Below, one piece after another: positions 6,777 to 14,737 of a stretch of DNA of 51,679 nucleotides (position 1 is the stretch's first letter; each line of letters starts with the position of its first letter). The notes under the pieces were generated by a model. It was not told where the DNA came from, did not search any database, and saw nothing but the letters and a program-made list of their open reading frames with translations. This stretch comes from Ornithinibacter sp. Its GTDB lineage: Bacteria; Actinomycetota; Actinomycetes; Actinomycetales; Dermatophilaceae. The translations under genes and the position numbers were made by a program. The stretch is from positions 1 through 51,679 of the forward strand of contig JAQSWG010000036.1 in the NCBI GenBank assembly GCA_029266735.1. The letters run 5' to 3'.

Positions 6777-7760
6777 TCACCAGGCGTACGCCTGCGGTGC
6801 TTCCCCCGGTCCGGGCCAGATCTCGTCGAGCGCCTGCAGTGTCGCCGGGTCGAGGTGGGTGCCGAGAGCGCCGAGGTCTGCGTCGAGCTGCGCCATGGTG
6901 CTCGGCCCGACGATCGCGGTGGACGTCACGGGGTTGCTGAGCACCCAGGCAACTGCCACCTGGGTCGGCGTCGCTCCGAGCTCGCCACACAGCGCCTCGT
7001 AGGACTCCAGCCGGTCATGGAGTCCCTCGAGGCGCGGATCAGGGTGTGATCCGGTCTCTGCACCGGCAAGGCCGCCGGTGAGCAGGCCGGCGTGCAGCGG
7101 GCTGTAGGCGATCAGGCCGATCCCCAGGTGGCGTAGGGCGGGGATGACCTCCATCTCGACCGCTCTAACCGCCAGGTTGTACAGGCTCTGCTCCGAGGTC
7201 AGGCCCACGAAATGGCGAGCAGTCGCCACGGCTTGGGCCGTGGCCACGTCCCACCCGGCGAAGTTGCTGCTGCGGACGTAGCTGACCTTCCCCTGCTGGA
7301 CCAGCTGCTCCATGGCCTGCCAGATCTCATCCCATGGGGTGGCACGGTCCACGTGGTGCATCTGGTACAGGTCGATGTGATCGGTGTGGAGCCGCCGCAG
7401 ACTTGCGTCACACGCCCGTCGAAGGTGGAAGGCGGACAGCCGGCGGTCGTTGGGCCCTAGGCCCATCGGCTGGTAGACCTTCGAGGCCAGGACGATGTCG
7501 TCGCGCCGCCCGGTGCGGCTGAGCCAACGGCCGATGATCTCCTCCGACAAGCCGTAACCTTGGGCCATGTCGGGAGTCTGCGGCCCTCCGTAGACGTCGG
7601 CCGTGTCGACGAGGTTGATGCCGGCGTCGAGGGCGGCGTCGAGAATGGCACAGCTGGTCATCTCGTCGGTCAGGTAGCCGAACCCCATCGTGCCCAGACC
7701 GATCGGGCTCACCAGAAGACCAGAGCGACCCAGGTGCCGGTAGGCCATGTCGCTGCTCAT
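6777..7760 (-). CDS. Aldo/keto reductase
   Basis: A 327-residue NADPH-dependent (beta/alpha)8 oxidoreductase. Visible family features are GLGTMGFG near the start and the catalytic DAGINLVDTADVYG (Asp and Tyr). The catalytic Lys lies in VLASKVYQPMG, and HIDLYQMHHVD holds the catalytic His region. Cofactor-binding PLHAGLLTGG and ALDEIW follow towards the C-terminus. A TAGGCT hexamer 6 nt before the ATG suggests a leaderless mRNA. The substrate is unknown. It is divergent from the RibD-like reductase at 7968. Confidence 0.92.
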   Translation of the reverse strand: MSSDMAYRHLGRSGLLVSPIGLGTMGFGYLTDEMTSCAILDAALDAGINLVDTADVYGGPQTPDMAQGYGLSEEIIGRWLSRTGRRDDIVLASKVYQPMGLGPNDRRLSAFHLRRACDASLRRLHTDHIDLYQMHHVDRATPWDEIWQAMEQLVQQGKVSYVRSSNFAGWDVATAQAVATARHFVGLTSEQSLYNLAVRAVEMEVIPALRHLGIGLIAYSPLHAGLLTGGLAGAETGSHPDPRLEGLHDRLESYEALCGELGATPTQVAVAWVLSNPVTSTAIVGPSTMAQLDADLGALGTHLDPATLQALDEIWPGPGEAPQAYAW

Positions 7761-7766
7761 GGCGTG

Positions 7767-7772
7767 AGCCTA
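7767..7772 (-). promoter_or_regulatory. Likely leaderless -10 (TAGGCT) of the aldo/keto reductase
   Basis: TAGGCT lies 6 nt upstream of the ATG at 7760, the spacing expected if transcription starts at the start codon. Confidence 0.5.
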
Positions 7773-7967
7773 GGAGCCGCCGGAGCCACAGCGAGGGTCG
7801 ACGCACGGTCCGTTCACAGGGCAGAAGCTCCGGAGCGCGTTGCCCAGCCGGACGGCCGCGCGCCGCACCTTCATCCCCTGTGCCAGCATGGCTGGATGTC
7901 GTCAGGCCCGTCGACGACGACCCCCGCCGGACGGCGAGGCGGCAATGGCCCTCTGGAGGAGAACACC

Positions 7968-8543
7968 ATGAGCGCTACCTACACCTTCGACGTCTTCTCC
8001 AGCCTCGACGGCTACGGGGCCGCCGGCGGCGACTGGACCGGCTATTGGGGCAAGCAGGGCCCGGAGCTGCTCGACCACCGCCTCGCGGTCTACGACGAGG
8101 AGCAGCGGATGGTCTTCGGGGCCACCACGCTCCGGATGTTCGCGGACATGATCGCCACGAGCACCGAGGAGTCCGAGGTGCGCGACCCGTGGGTCACTCG
8201 GATGTGGAGGATGCCGGCAACGGTGGTCTCGACGACGCTGGAGGAACCCCTCGACTGGCCGAACGCGACCGTCGTTCGCGGTGACGCGGTCGACGTGGTC
8301 GCCCGGCTCAAGGAGGAGTCGGACGTGCCGTTGCGCTCGCACGGCAGCCTCTCGATGAACCGGGCCCTGATGGCTGCTGGCCTCGTGGACCGCGTGCAGG
8401 TGACCCTCTTCCCCGTCATCACCGGCCGGACGGGCCTGGACCCCATCTTCCGGGGCGCGGACGACTTCGACCTCGAGCTGCTCGAGCACCGGACGCTCGA
8501 CGGCAGCATCCAAGAGCTCACCTACCGACCCACCCTCCACTGA
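7968..8543 (+). CDS. Dihydrofolate reductase family protein (RibD C-terminal-like)
   Basis: A 191-residue NADPH-dependent reductase fold of the RibD C-terminal/DHFR-like family. The family-like N-terminus is YTFDVFSSLDGYGA. The conserved MVFGATTLRMF follows, with SHGSLSMNRALMAAGLVDRVQV and LFPVITGRTGLDPIF near the C-terminus. The ATG at 7968 follows GGAGGA with 7-nt spacing; a longer upstream frame is not homologous. Proteins of this group in actinobacteria are usually stand-alone and of unknown substrate. A strong terminator follows at 8611. Confidence 0.88.
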   Translation: MSATYTFDVFSSLDGYGAAGGDWTGYWGKQGPELLDHRLAVYDEEQRMVFGATTLRMFADMIATSTEESEVRDPWVTRMWRMPATVVSTTLEEPLDWPNATVVRGDAVDVVARLKEESDVPLRSHGSLSMNRALMAAGLVDRVQVTLFPVITGRTGLDPIFRGADDFDLELLEHRTLDGSIQELTYRPTLH

Positions 8544-8610
8544 CCGCGCGGCTCGAGACGAGTCTGCGAGCGGCGGACGCCTTGCCCACGCCGCCACTAC
8601 TGGAAGCAGC

Positions 8611-8648
8611 GCGCCCCGGGGAGCCTGCGTGGGCTCGACCCGGGGCGC
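8611..8648 (+). terminator. Rho-independent-type hairpin after the RibD-like gene
   Basis: A 10-bp GC stem (GCGCCCCGGG, 8611-8620, with 8639-8648) is extended by an inner GAGCC/GGCTC stem. It lies 67 nt after the stop and has no U tract, as is usual in actinobacteria. Confidence 0.7.
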
Positions 8649-8703
8649 TCGGGCCGGGCGCGCACCCTGTCTGGAGGCTCAGGTCACACCCCATCACCCC
8701 CGA

Positions 8704-8709
8704 TAGCGT
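8704..8709 (+). promoter_or_regulatory. Likely leaderless -10 (TAGCGT) of the APC permease
   Basis: TAGCGT ends 6 nt before the GTG start at 8716. No ribosome binding site is visible, so a leaderless transcript is likely. Confidence 0.45.
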
Positions 8710-8715
8710 GAGCGG

Positions 8716-9957
8716 GTGAGCACTCCGGCCCTGGACCGCCGTCTCGGCCTTCGCGACGCGGTCGTCCTCGGCCTCGGCTCCATGATCGGTGCGGGTGTCT
8801 TCGCGGCATTTGCCCCAGCCGCGGCGGCCGCCGGGCAGGCGCTCCTCATCGCCCTCGTCGTGGCGGCCCTCGTCGCATACGCCAACGCGACCTCGTCGGC
8901 CCGCCTCGCCTCGATGTACCCGCAGTCGGGCGGCGCCTACGTCTACGGCCGTGAGCGGCTGGGCCCGTTCTGGGGCTACCTCGCCGGCTGGGGTTTCGTC
9001 GTGGGCAAGACCGCGAGCTGCGCGGCGATGGCGCTCACCATCGGCGCGTATGCCGTGCCGCAGCACCAGCGACTCGTGGCGGCCGCAGCGGTGCTCGCCG
9101 TCACGGCCCTCAATGTCACCGGAGTCCAGCGCAGCGCCGTCGCGACACGGATCATCGTGGCGTTCGTCCTCGTCGTCCTTGCTGCCGTCGTGGTCGCCAG
9201 CCTCTCCGAGGGCTCGACGGGGACCCGTGTGCTCGTGTCCTTGTCCGGCGCGACGGCCTGGGGCGTACTCCAGGGTGCGGGGTTCCTCTTCTTCGCCTTC
9301 GCCGGGTACGCGCGGATCGCCACCCTCGGTGAAGAGGTGACCGAGCCCTCCCGCACCATCCCCCGGGCGATCGGAACCGCCCTGGCCGTGGCCCTGCTGG
9401 TCTATGCGAGTGTCGCGATCGCCCTCCTGACGGTGCTCGGCCCCGACGGCACCGCCATGACCGCCGCGCCAGTCGCCGCGGCCGCGGCCGCGGTCGGGGC
9501 CGGCTGGCTCGAGCCACTCGTGCGCCTCGCCGCGGTCGTGGCCGCACTCGGCTCGCTGCTCTCACTCCTCCTCGGCGTCTCACGAACGACGCTCGCCATG
9601 GCACGGGACGGCCACCTCCCGCACACCCTCGCTGCCGTCCACCCGCGCTTCCGCGGACCGCACCACGCGGAGATCACCGTCGGGGCGGTGGTTCTCGTCG
9701 TCGTGCTCCTCGTCGACGTCCGGTCCGCGATCGGCTTCTCCTCACTGGCCGTGCTCGTGTACTACGCCATCGCCAATGCGTCGGCGCTCACGGTGGGGGG
9801 CTCGAGGTGGTCGACCGGTCTCGCCGTGTTCGGGCTCGGCGGATGTCTCGCCCTTGCGGCAACTCTCCCGCTGCCCTCCGTCGTGGCCGGGATCGCCGTG
9901 CTCACCCTGGGAGCGATCGTCTTCGGTGCCCGCCGCACGGCTCGCACGACGTCGTGA
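8716..9957 (+). CDS. APC superfamily amino acid permease
   Basis: A 413-residue inner-membrane transporter with about 12 hydrophobic segments. The first segment holds GLGSMIGAGVF, the APC substrate-binding unwound helix, and FAFAGYARIATLGEEVTEPSRTIPRAI is the family hallmark of helix 6 and the following loop (positions about 9292-9372). It is probably a proton-coupled amino acid or amine transporter; the substrate is not predictable. It ends only 2 nt from the convergent gene at 9960. Confidence 0.92.
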   Translation: MSTPALDRRLGLRDAVVLGLGSMIGAGVFAAFAPAAAAAGQALLIALVVAALVAYANATSSARLASMYPQSGGAYVYGRERLGPFWGYLAGWGFVVGKTASCAAMALTIGAYAVPQHQRLVAAAAVLAVTALNVTGVQRSAVATRIIVAFVLVVLAAVVVASLSEGSTGTRVLVSLSGATAWGVLQGAGFLFFAFAGYARIATLGEEVTEPSRTIPRAIGTALAVALLVYASVAIALLTVLGPDGTAMTAAPVAAAAAAVGAGWLEPLVRLAAVVAALGSLLSLLLGVSRTTLAMARDGHLPHTLAAVHPRFRGPHHAEITVGAVVLVVVLLVDVRSAIGFSSLAVLVYYAIANASALTVGGSRWSTGLAVFGLGGCLALAATLPLPSVVAGIAVLTLGAIVFGARRTARTTS

Positions 9958-9959
9958 GG

Positions 9960-10658
9960 TCAGAACCCGCCGAAGTCACCTCCGCCGCCGAAGTCGCCGC
10001 CGCCACCACCACCGCCCCAGTCGCCGCCCCCACCGCCCCAGTCGCCACCACCGGCGCCACCGGTGTCCGACGCGAAGTTCCCGTCACCAGCGTCGCCCCC
10101 GGTGTCGCCGCCCCCGGTGTCTCCCTCGCCGGTGCCGGTGTCCCCGGCCTCCTGCGCCTCAGGGCTCTGGTCGTAGCCGCCGAAGAGCGAGTTCGCGATG
10201 GCGGACCCGACGACCACACCCGCGATGGTGCCCATCATCGATCCGGCGACCATCCCGCCCATACCCATGCCGGCGCCGCCGAAGGAACCACGCGAGAACG
10301 TGTTCTGCAAGGTGCCGGGAGACCGCATCTCCGCGCGGGTCGCCGCCCGAGCGAGGTCGGCCGGCTCGGCTGACGACCCGGCCTCCGCGGGAGCGACGGC
10401 GGAGAGCTCGCGCAGCAGCTGCTGGCGCTGCTCGGGAGTCAGCGTGGCGAACGCCTCTGCGTGGATCGCCTCGAGCTGCTCAGGTGGTGCCGTGCGCAGG
10501 AGGTAGCGGTACCGCGCGACGGCTCGCTCGTCCTCGGTGCCACCGGGTCGTGGAGGGACCGGTGCGGTTCCGTATACCGGGCCGGGGCCGCTCGGAGAAC
10601 CTGGGTACTGGCCCTGCGGGGTGGGGGTGCGGCCCAGCAGCTTGTCGAGAAAGCCCAT
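9960..10658 (-). CDS. Gly/Asp-rich tailed protein of unknown function
   Basis: A 232-residue protein. A Pro-rich N-terminus (about 1-40) is followed by a helical segment (about 42-112, RYRYLLRTAPPEQLEAIHAE). Then comes a small-residue hydrophobic stretch rich in Gly/Met (about 130-158) that could be one membrane hairpin. The tail (about 165-232) is almost wholly Gly, Asp and Trp, with repeated GGGDW and GGGDF units. Similar actinobacterial proteins exist, sometimes misnamed as transport ATPases, but there is no ATPase motif here. The function is unknown. It is divergent from the Hsp20 gene at 10878. Confidence 0.75.
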   Translation of the reverse strand: MGFLDKLLGRTPTPQGQYPGSPSGPGPVYGTAPVPPRPGGTEDERAVARYRYLLRTAPPEQLEAIHAEAFATLTPEQRQQLLRELSAVAPAEAGSSAEPADLARAATRAEMRSPGTLQNTFSRGSFGGAGMGMGGMVAGSMMGTIAGVVVGSAIANSLFGGYDQSPEAQEAGDTGTGEGDTGGGDTGGDAGDGNFASDTGGAGGGDWGGGGGDWGGGGGGGDFGGGGDFGGF

Positions 10659-10786
10659 CGTGTCGATCCCTCGTCTCAGCGGGCCCGGTCGTCGCGCCCG
10701 TCACTCCTCCAACGGTGACACGGCGCGCCGGGTTTCCCGGCCGACGCGGCGCCGGAAATCCGCCGCAGCGCGCCGACACCCACGAC

Positions 10787-10816
10787 TTGACATGCGTCGG
10801 GAACACGATGCAAAGT
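10787..10816 (+). promoter_or_regulatory. Candidate promoter of the second hsp20
   Basis: TTGACA (10787-10792) matches the -35 consensus. CAAAGT (10811-10816), 18 nt on, is a plausible -10. Confidence 0.5.
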
Positions 10817-10835
10817 TGAGTCGTTCCCACTCATA
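10815..10835 (+). promoter_or_regulatory. HspR-type HAIR operator
   Basis: TTGAGT-N7-ACTCAT (10816-10834) matches the HAIR consensus CTTGAGT-N7-ACTCAAG at most positions. It overlaps the -10 and probable transcription start of the hsp20 gene, where HspR would block transcription. Confidence 0.72.
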
Positions 10836-10877
10836 TAACCACGGGGCAGGTGCCCCAGCACCCCAGGGAGGAACACC

Positions 10878-11330
10878 ATGGCAACCACCACCTTCGACCC
10901 ATTCCGCGACCTCGACCGCATGCTCTCCGGTGCCCTGCGCACCCCGGCCTCGGCGGCGATGCCGATGGACCTCTACAGGACGGGTGACCGCTTCGTCGCC
11001 AAGGTCGACCTGCCAGGCGTCGACCCCTCGACGATCGACGTGGACGTGGAGGACCGCACCCTCACGATCCGCGCGGAGCGCCGCGAGCAGGCCGACGACG
11101 ACGTCCAGTGGCTGTCGCACGAGCGCCCGGCGGGCACCTTCGCCCGGCAGCTCACCCTCGGCTACGGCGTCGCCTCGGACCAGATCCAGGCCGACTACTC
11201 CGATGGCGTGCTGTCTTTGACCATCCCCGTGGCCGAGGAGGCGAAGCCGCGCAAGATCTCGGTGAGCCACACCGGCGGCCAGCAGGTGATCGAGGGCAAC
11301 ACCACGCAGCAGGGGCGCGCGGCCAGCTGA
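10878..11330 (+). CDS. Hsp20/alpha-crystallin small heat shock protein (second copy)
   Basis: A 150-residue holdase chaperone. The alpha-crystallin domain (about residues 35-132) includes KVDLPGVDPSTIDVDVEDRT and ends with the signature GVLSLTIPVAEEAKPRKI. An acidic, Gln-rich extension follows. The ATG at 10878 follows GGGAGGAA. The HAIR repeat over the promoter points to HspR control, so this copy is the heat-inducible one, while the copy at 127 appears to be under a different regulator. Confidence 0.95.
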   Translation: MATTTFDPFRDLDRMLSGALRTPASAAMPMDLYRTGDRFVAKVDLPGVDPSTIDVDVEDRTLTIRAERREQADDDVQWLSHERPAGTFARQLTLGYGVASDQIQADYSDGVLSLTIPVAEEAKPRKISVSHTGGQQVIEGNTTQQGRAAS

Positions 11331-11344
11331 CACCCGCACCACAC

Positions 11345-11376
11345 GACGGCGCCCGCGGCTCCTCGCGGGCGCCGTC
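11345..11376 (+). terminator. Terminator after the second hsp20
   Basis: A perfect 13-bp stem (GACGGCGCCCGCG, 11345-11357, with 11364-11376) has a 6-nt loop and begins 14 nt after the stop codon. Confidence 0.8.
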
Positions 11377-11426
11377 ACGTCTGTCGGGCAGGCGCGCGTA
11401 GCCCGGCATACGCGAGACTCTCGGGC

Positions 11427-12056
11427 ATGACGGATGACCGTGACACCTTGATCGCCGAGCTGGTCGACGCCGGCCGGCACGTCGTCGACCGCGGTCTGGT
11501 ACAAGCCAGCGGCGGGAACCTCTCCGTCCGACTGCCCGGCACCGACCGGTTTCTCGTCACCGGCTCGGGAACCTGGCTGGACCGGCTGACCCCGCAGGAT
11601 CTCGCGGAGATGACCCTCGACGGGGAGCGCCGGGCAGGGGCGGACCGCCCGTCCGTCGAGTGGCGGCTTCACCAGAGGACGTATGCCGTGCGGCCGGACG
11701 TCGGAGCCATCGTGCACCTTCACCCGCAGCACGTCCTGCTGGTCGACATGCTCGGCGTCCCCATCAGGTTCACCACGCTGGACCACCAGTACTACCTCGG
11801 CAGCGCCGGGTGGGTGCCGTTCCTGCCGTCCGGGTCCGACGAGGTGGCCGATGCCGCCGCCGAGGCCGCACGGGACCATGACGCCGTTGTCCTCGCCCAC
11901 CACGGGTGCTCCGCGTTGGGCGACAGCGTCTCCATGGCGCTGCGTCGTGCGCTCAACCTCGAGGAGGCAGCGACGATGACCTATCGCCTCCATGTCGCCG
12001 GCAACACGACGGCCGACTTCCCCCAGAAGTGGAAGGGCAACATCCTCAGCGTGTGA
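11427..12056 (+). CDS. Class II aldolase/adducin family protein
   Basis: A 209-residue zinc-dependent aldolase or epimerase of the AraD/FucA fold. Visible features are LVQASGGNLSVRL (phosphate-binding Gly-Asn), LVTGSGTWLDRL, the zinc ligands in IVHLHPQHVLLVDM and the third His in LAHHGCSALGD. These match L-fuculose-phosphate aldolase or methylthioribulose-phosphate dehydratase-like enzymes. mtnA lies 2 kb away, so MtnB-like activity is possible, but the two genes are separately transcribed and the substrate is undecided. The last 11 nt overlap the convergent gene at 12046. Confidence 0.86.
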   Translation: MTDDRDTLIAELVDAGRHVVDRGLVQASGGNLSVRLPGTDRFLVTGSGTWLDRLTPQDLAEMTLDGERRAGADRPSVEWRLHQRTYAVRPDVGAIVHLHPQHVLLVDMLGVPIRFTTLDHQYYLGSAGWVPFLPSGSDEVADAAAEAARDHDAVVLAHHGCSALGDSVSMALRRALNLEEAATMTYRLHVAGNTTADFPQKWKGNILSV

Positions 12057-12831
12057 GCGCCAGGCTCCCCAGGGCGAGGAGCCACGAGACGAAGGATCCG
12101 ACGAGGAAGTACTCGGTCACCTCGTCGATGCCGACGCCCTCCACCGTCGTGCGCTCGTCCCGCTTGGACTGCAGCTCCGGGAAGCGGATCAGCCCCTTGG
12201 CCGCGATGACGAGTCCCGCGGCCGTGAGCTGACCCGACAGGCCGAGACCGAGGATGAGCAGGCGCTCCATGGGTCCGAGGAGCCTGCCCCCACGCAGCTG
12301 GTCGGACGGCTGCGGCTGGGTGCCATCACCGATCCGGTGGACCGGTCTCATCGCGCCCACGCTGACGAGGACGAGCCGGACGAGAACGTTCGCGGTGGAG
12401 AGGTTGACGAGCAGCAGCCCGAGGACGAGGAGCACCCGTGCCGTGGACGTGCCCTCACCGACAACGGGAAGGTCGGCCCACTCCAGCCACTGCTCGAGCA
12501 CCCCGCCCGCTCGGGACCCCCACCCGGAGAGGGCGACGAGCCAGACGGTCCCGCCCGCGAGCGCGGCCAGAGCGGGCCAATGGCCCGCACCCGTGGTCAC
12601 CGCCTGGGCGGAGAACCGGATCCACAGGGTCAGGGGGACGATGGAGGCGGCCAGGGCGACGAGGTCGGCGGGAGCGGTCAGCCCGGCGAGGACGGCGACC
12701 ACCGCGACCACGCCGGCACCGACGAGGACCGAGCCGAGCACGACCGAGCCCCGCACGACGAGAGGCCGTCCTCCCGCTCGCGCGAGGTCGGCCGCGGCGA
12801 TGCCGATGAGCCAGACTGCGAGCCACGTCAC
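12046..12831 (-). CDS. Multi-pass membrane protein, C-terminus DUF3307-like
   Basis: A 261-residue integral membrane protein with about seven hydrophobic segments. The C-terminal part has a GPMERLLILGLGLSGQLTAA segment, then GLVIAAKGLIRFPEL and TEYFLVGSFVSWLLAL. This recalls the end of DUF3307 proteins, which sit beside satD-like genes in other bacteria. That comparison is from memory. It overlaps the upstream satD gene by 4 nt (ATGA), so the two form one operon. The function is unknown. Confidence 0.75.
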   Translation of the reverse strand: MTWLAVWLIGIAAADLARAGGRPLVVRGSVVLGSVLVGAGVVAVVAVLAGLTAPADLVALAASIVPLTLWIRFSAQAVTTGAGHWPALAALAGGTVWLVALSGWGSRAGGVLEQWLEWADLPVVGEGTSTARVLLVLGLLLVNLSTANVLVRLVLVSVGAMRPVHRIGDGTQPQPSDQLRGGRLLGPMERLLILGLGLSGQLTAAGLVIAAKGLIRFPELQSKRDERTTVEGVGIDEVTEYFLVGSFVSWLLALGSLALTR

Positions 12832-13502
12832 GGGAGCCCCCGCAGCAGCTCCTGAGCCGCGAGCACGGCGCCGATGCCGTCGGCACGCACGCGCTGGGAC
12901 ACGGCAGAAGCGCTGATGCCCTCCCTCTGCGCCAGCTCGCTCTGGGTCGTGTCAGGTTCCATGAGCCCCCTCAGCAGTCGGACCGACCGGTCCGAGAAGG
13001 AGCCAACCAGATGGTCCCGACAGAGCAGTGTCGCGTTGACGGCGGCCGCGACCGAGGAGGCGGAGCCCAGCCGCGCACGGCCCTCGACGGAGACCCGGTA
13101 GGCGGTTCGGAGGTGCCGCGTCGCGGGGCGGCCCGCCGCCTGCTCGACCTCCTCGATCGCCTTGCGGGCTGCCCACCAGGCGGGGCCGTCCTCGATCCCG
13201 CGCTCCGGGTCCAGGATCGTGACGGCACCACGGCCGAGACCCACCCGGGTGTCGACCGCCGGCAGCAGCAGAAGCCGCAGCTGCAGGGCGGCGTCAACCG
13301 CGGCCCCCAGCGTGCTGTACGCCCCCTGGAACTCGTCACCGACGGTCACGCGCAGCTCGGTGACTGCTGGTATCCGGGCGTTGACGACGCCGAGGGCTCC
13401 CTCGATCGCCCGGTGGAGCTCCCGACGGTCTGCGGCCGCACGTGAGCCGACGACATCGCCGAGCAGAACACACCGTGAAGCAGAGCCCTTGAGTGAGCGC
13501 AT
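12828..13502 (-). CDS. SatD family protein with C-terminal helix-turn-helix
   Basis: A 224-residue protein of the SatD family, named after an acid-tolerance locus of Streptococcus mutans; its biochemical role is unknown. The N-terminus CVLLGDVVGSR and the VTVGDEFQGAY segment are family hallmarks, and the fold resembles nucleotide cyclase-like domains. The end (about residues 185-215, SELAQREGISASAVSQRV) reads as a helix-turn-helix. A perfect 8-bp inverted repeat abuts the start codon, which suggests autoregulation. It is coupled to the membrane gene at 12046. Confidence 0.82.
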   Translation of the reverse strand: MRSLKGSASRCVLLGDVVGSRAAADRRELHRAIEGALGVVNARIPAVTELRVTVGDEFQGAYSTLGAAVDAALQLRLLLLPAVDTRVGLGRGAVTILDPERGIEDGPAWWAARKAIEEVEQAAGRPATRHLRTAYRVSVEGRARLGSASSVAAAVNATLLCRDHLVGSFSDRSVRLLRGLMEPDTTQSELAQREGISASAVSQRVRADGIGAVLAAQELLRGLP

Positions 13503-13536
13503 ATGAAGATGATATCTTCATTTCGTCGAGATGAAG
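13503..13536 (-). promoter_or_regulatory. Operator-like palindrome and -10 at the satD start
   Basis: ATGAAGAT-GAT-ATCTTCAT (13503-13521) directly abuts the satD ATG. A further ATGAAG half-site lies at 13531-13536, in inverted orientation to CTTCAT at 13516. On the minus strand the palindrome contains TATCAT (13514-13509), a good -10 whose expected start site is the ATG itself. This is an AT-rich island in GC-rich DNA. Confidence 0.65.
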
Positions 13537-13545
13537 GCCCATCCT

Positions 13546-14616
13546 TCACATTGACGCGGCGGCTCCCAGTGCGAGCGCTCGGATCTCCGCCAAGTCACGC
13601 CCCGACCTCGGTTCGGCGACCCCGTACTCGGTCGCCACGGCGTCGACGAGGCGAGCCGGCGTGACGTCGAAGGCGGGGTTGAAGCCGCGCGTCCCCTCCG
13701 GCGCCAGGCGGATGCCGGCCAGCTCGGTGACCTCCTCGCCAGGGCGCTCCTCGATCTCGATGCCGGAGCCGTCCGGCATCGAGAGATCCACCGTCGACCA
13801 TGGAGCAGCGACCATGAAGGGGATGCCGGCGTCGCGGCAGGCGAGCGCGACACCGACCGTGCCGATCTTGTTCGCCGCGTCCCCGTTCGCGGCGATCCGG
13901 TCGGCACCGACCACGGCGAGGTCGACGAGTCCCCGCAGGACCGTCGACGCCGCTGCGCCGTCCGCCTGGACGACGTGGGGGATCCCCTCGGCCGCCAGCT
14001 CGAAGGCAGTGAGGCGGGAGCCCTGCAGCAGCGGTCGGGTCTCGTCGGCGTAGACGAGCTCGAGCCGGTTCCGGTGGTGCAGCTCGCGGATGACCCCCAG
14101 CGCGGTGCCCCATGCCGAGGTCGCCAGGGCGCCGGTGTTGCAGTGGGTGAGCACCCGAAGTCGGCGCCGGTCCAGGCGGTCCAGCAACCAGTCGGCGCCG
14201 AGCCGGGACAGCTGCCGGTTGGCCTCCTCGTCCTCACGGGCGACCCGACGGGCCGCGGCGAGGACGGCATCCCGTCCCTCGGGCATCAACGGACGCACCT
14301 GGTCCACCCCCCAGGCGAGGTTGACCGCTGTCGGGCGCGCGTGCCTCACCCGGTCGACCGCCGCGCTGACGTCCGACTCCCCCCAGCCCTTCCGAAGGCC
14401 CTCGTCCATCGCCAGGACGACCCCCATCGCGCCCGCGACCCCGAGTGCCGGGGCGCCGCGCACCGCGAGCTCCGCGATGGCGGCCACGAGGTCGTCGACG
14501 CGGTCGATCACGCGGTATGCCGTCGTGACGGGCAACAGGGTCTGGTCGAGCACCCGCACAGCCCCGTGGCCGTCGCGACCGGCGGTGTCGTCCCACTCGA
14601 TGGCGAGCACAGTCAT
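13546..14616 (-). CDS. mtnA: S-methyl-5-thioribose-1-phosphate isomerase
   Basis: A 356-residue enzyme that isomerises methylthioribose 1-phosphate to methylthioribulose 1-phosphate in methionine salvage. Family features are the RGAPALGVAGAMG segment and LTHCNTGALATS with the catalytic Cys. The catalytic Asp lies in VVGADRIAANGDAANKIGT and is followed by PFMVAAPWST. The ATG at 14616 is preceded at 7 nt by TACGCT, suggesting a leaderless transcript; the frame open further upstream is not homologous. Other salvage genes are not adjacent, apart possibly from the class II aldolase at 11427. Confidence 0.93.
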   Translation of the reverse strand: MTVLAIEWDDTAGRDGHGAVRVLDQTLLPVTTAYRVIDRVDDLVAAIAELAVRGAPALGVAGAMGVVLAMDEGLRKGWGESDVSAAVDRVRHARPTAVNLAWGVDQVRPLMPEGRDAVLAAARRVAREDEEANRQLSRLGADWLLDRLDRRRLRVLTHCNTGALATSAWGTALGVIRELHHRNRLELVYADETRPLLQGSRLTAFELAAEGIPHVVQADGAAASTVLRGLVDLAVVGADRIAANGDAANKIGTVGVALACRDAGIPFMVAAPWSTVDLSMPDGSGIEIEERPGEEVTELAGIRLAPEGTRGFNPAFDVTPARLVDAVATEYGVAEPRSGRDLAEIRALALGAAASM

Positions 14617-14623
14617 GCTCCAC

Positions 14624-14629
14624 AGCGTA
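14624..14629 (-). promoter_or_regulatory. Likely leaderless -10 (TACGCT) of mtnA
   Basis: TACGCT ends 7 nt upstream of the mtnA ATG, and no ribosome binding site is visible. The divergent phosphoesterase gene shows CATGAT at 14726-14731, 6 nt before its own ATG. Confidence 0.4.
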
Positions 14630-14737
14630 AGCCGAAGCGCGCTGAGCCCGGATGTCGACGGCCCGAGATCCGGATGCCCGAGCGCTCGACACCCGGGTTG
14701 AACGCCCGTCGGCTGGGATCCGGGGCATGATCGGCCC

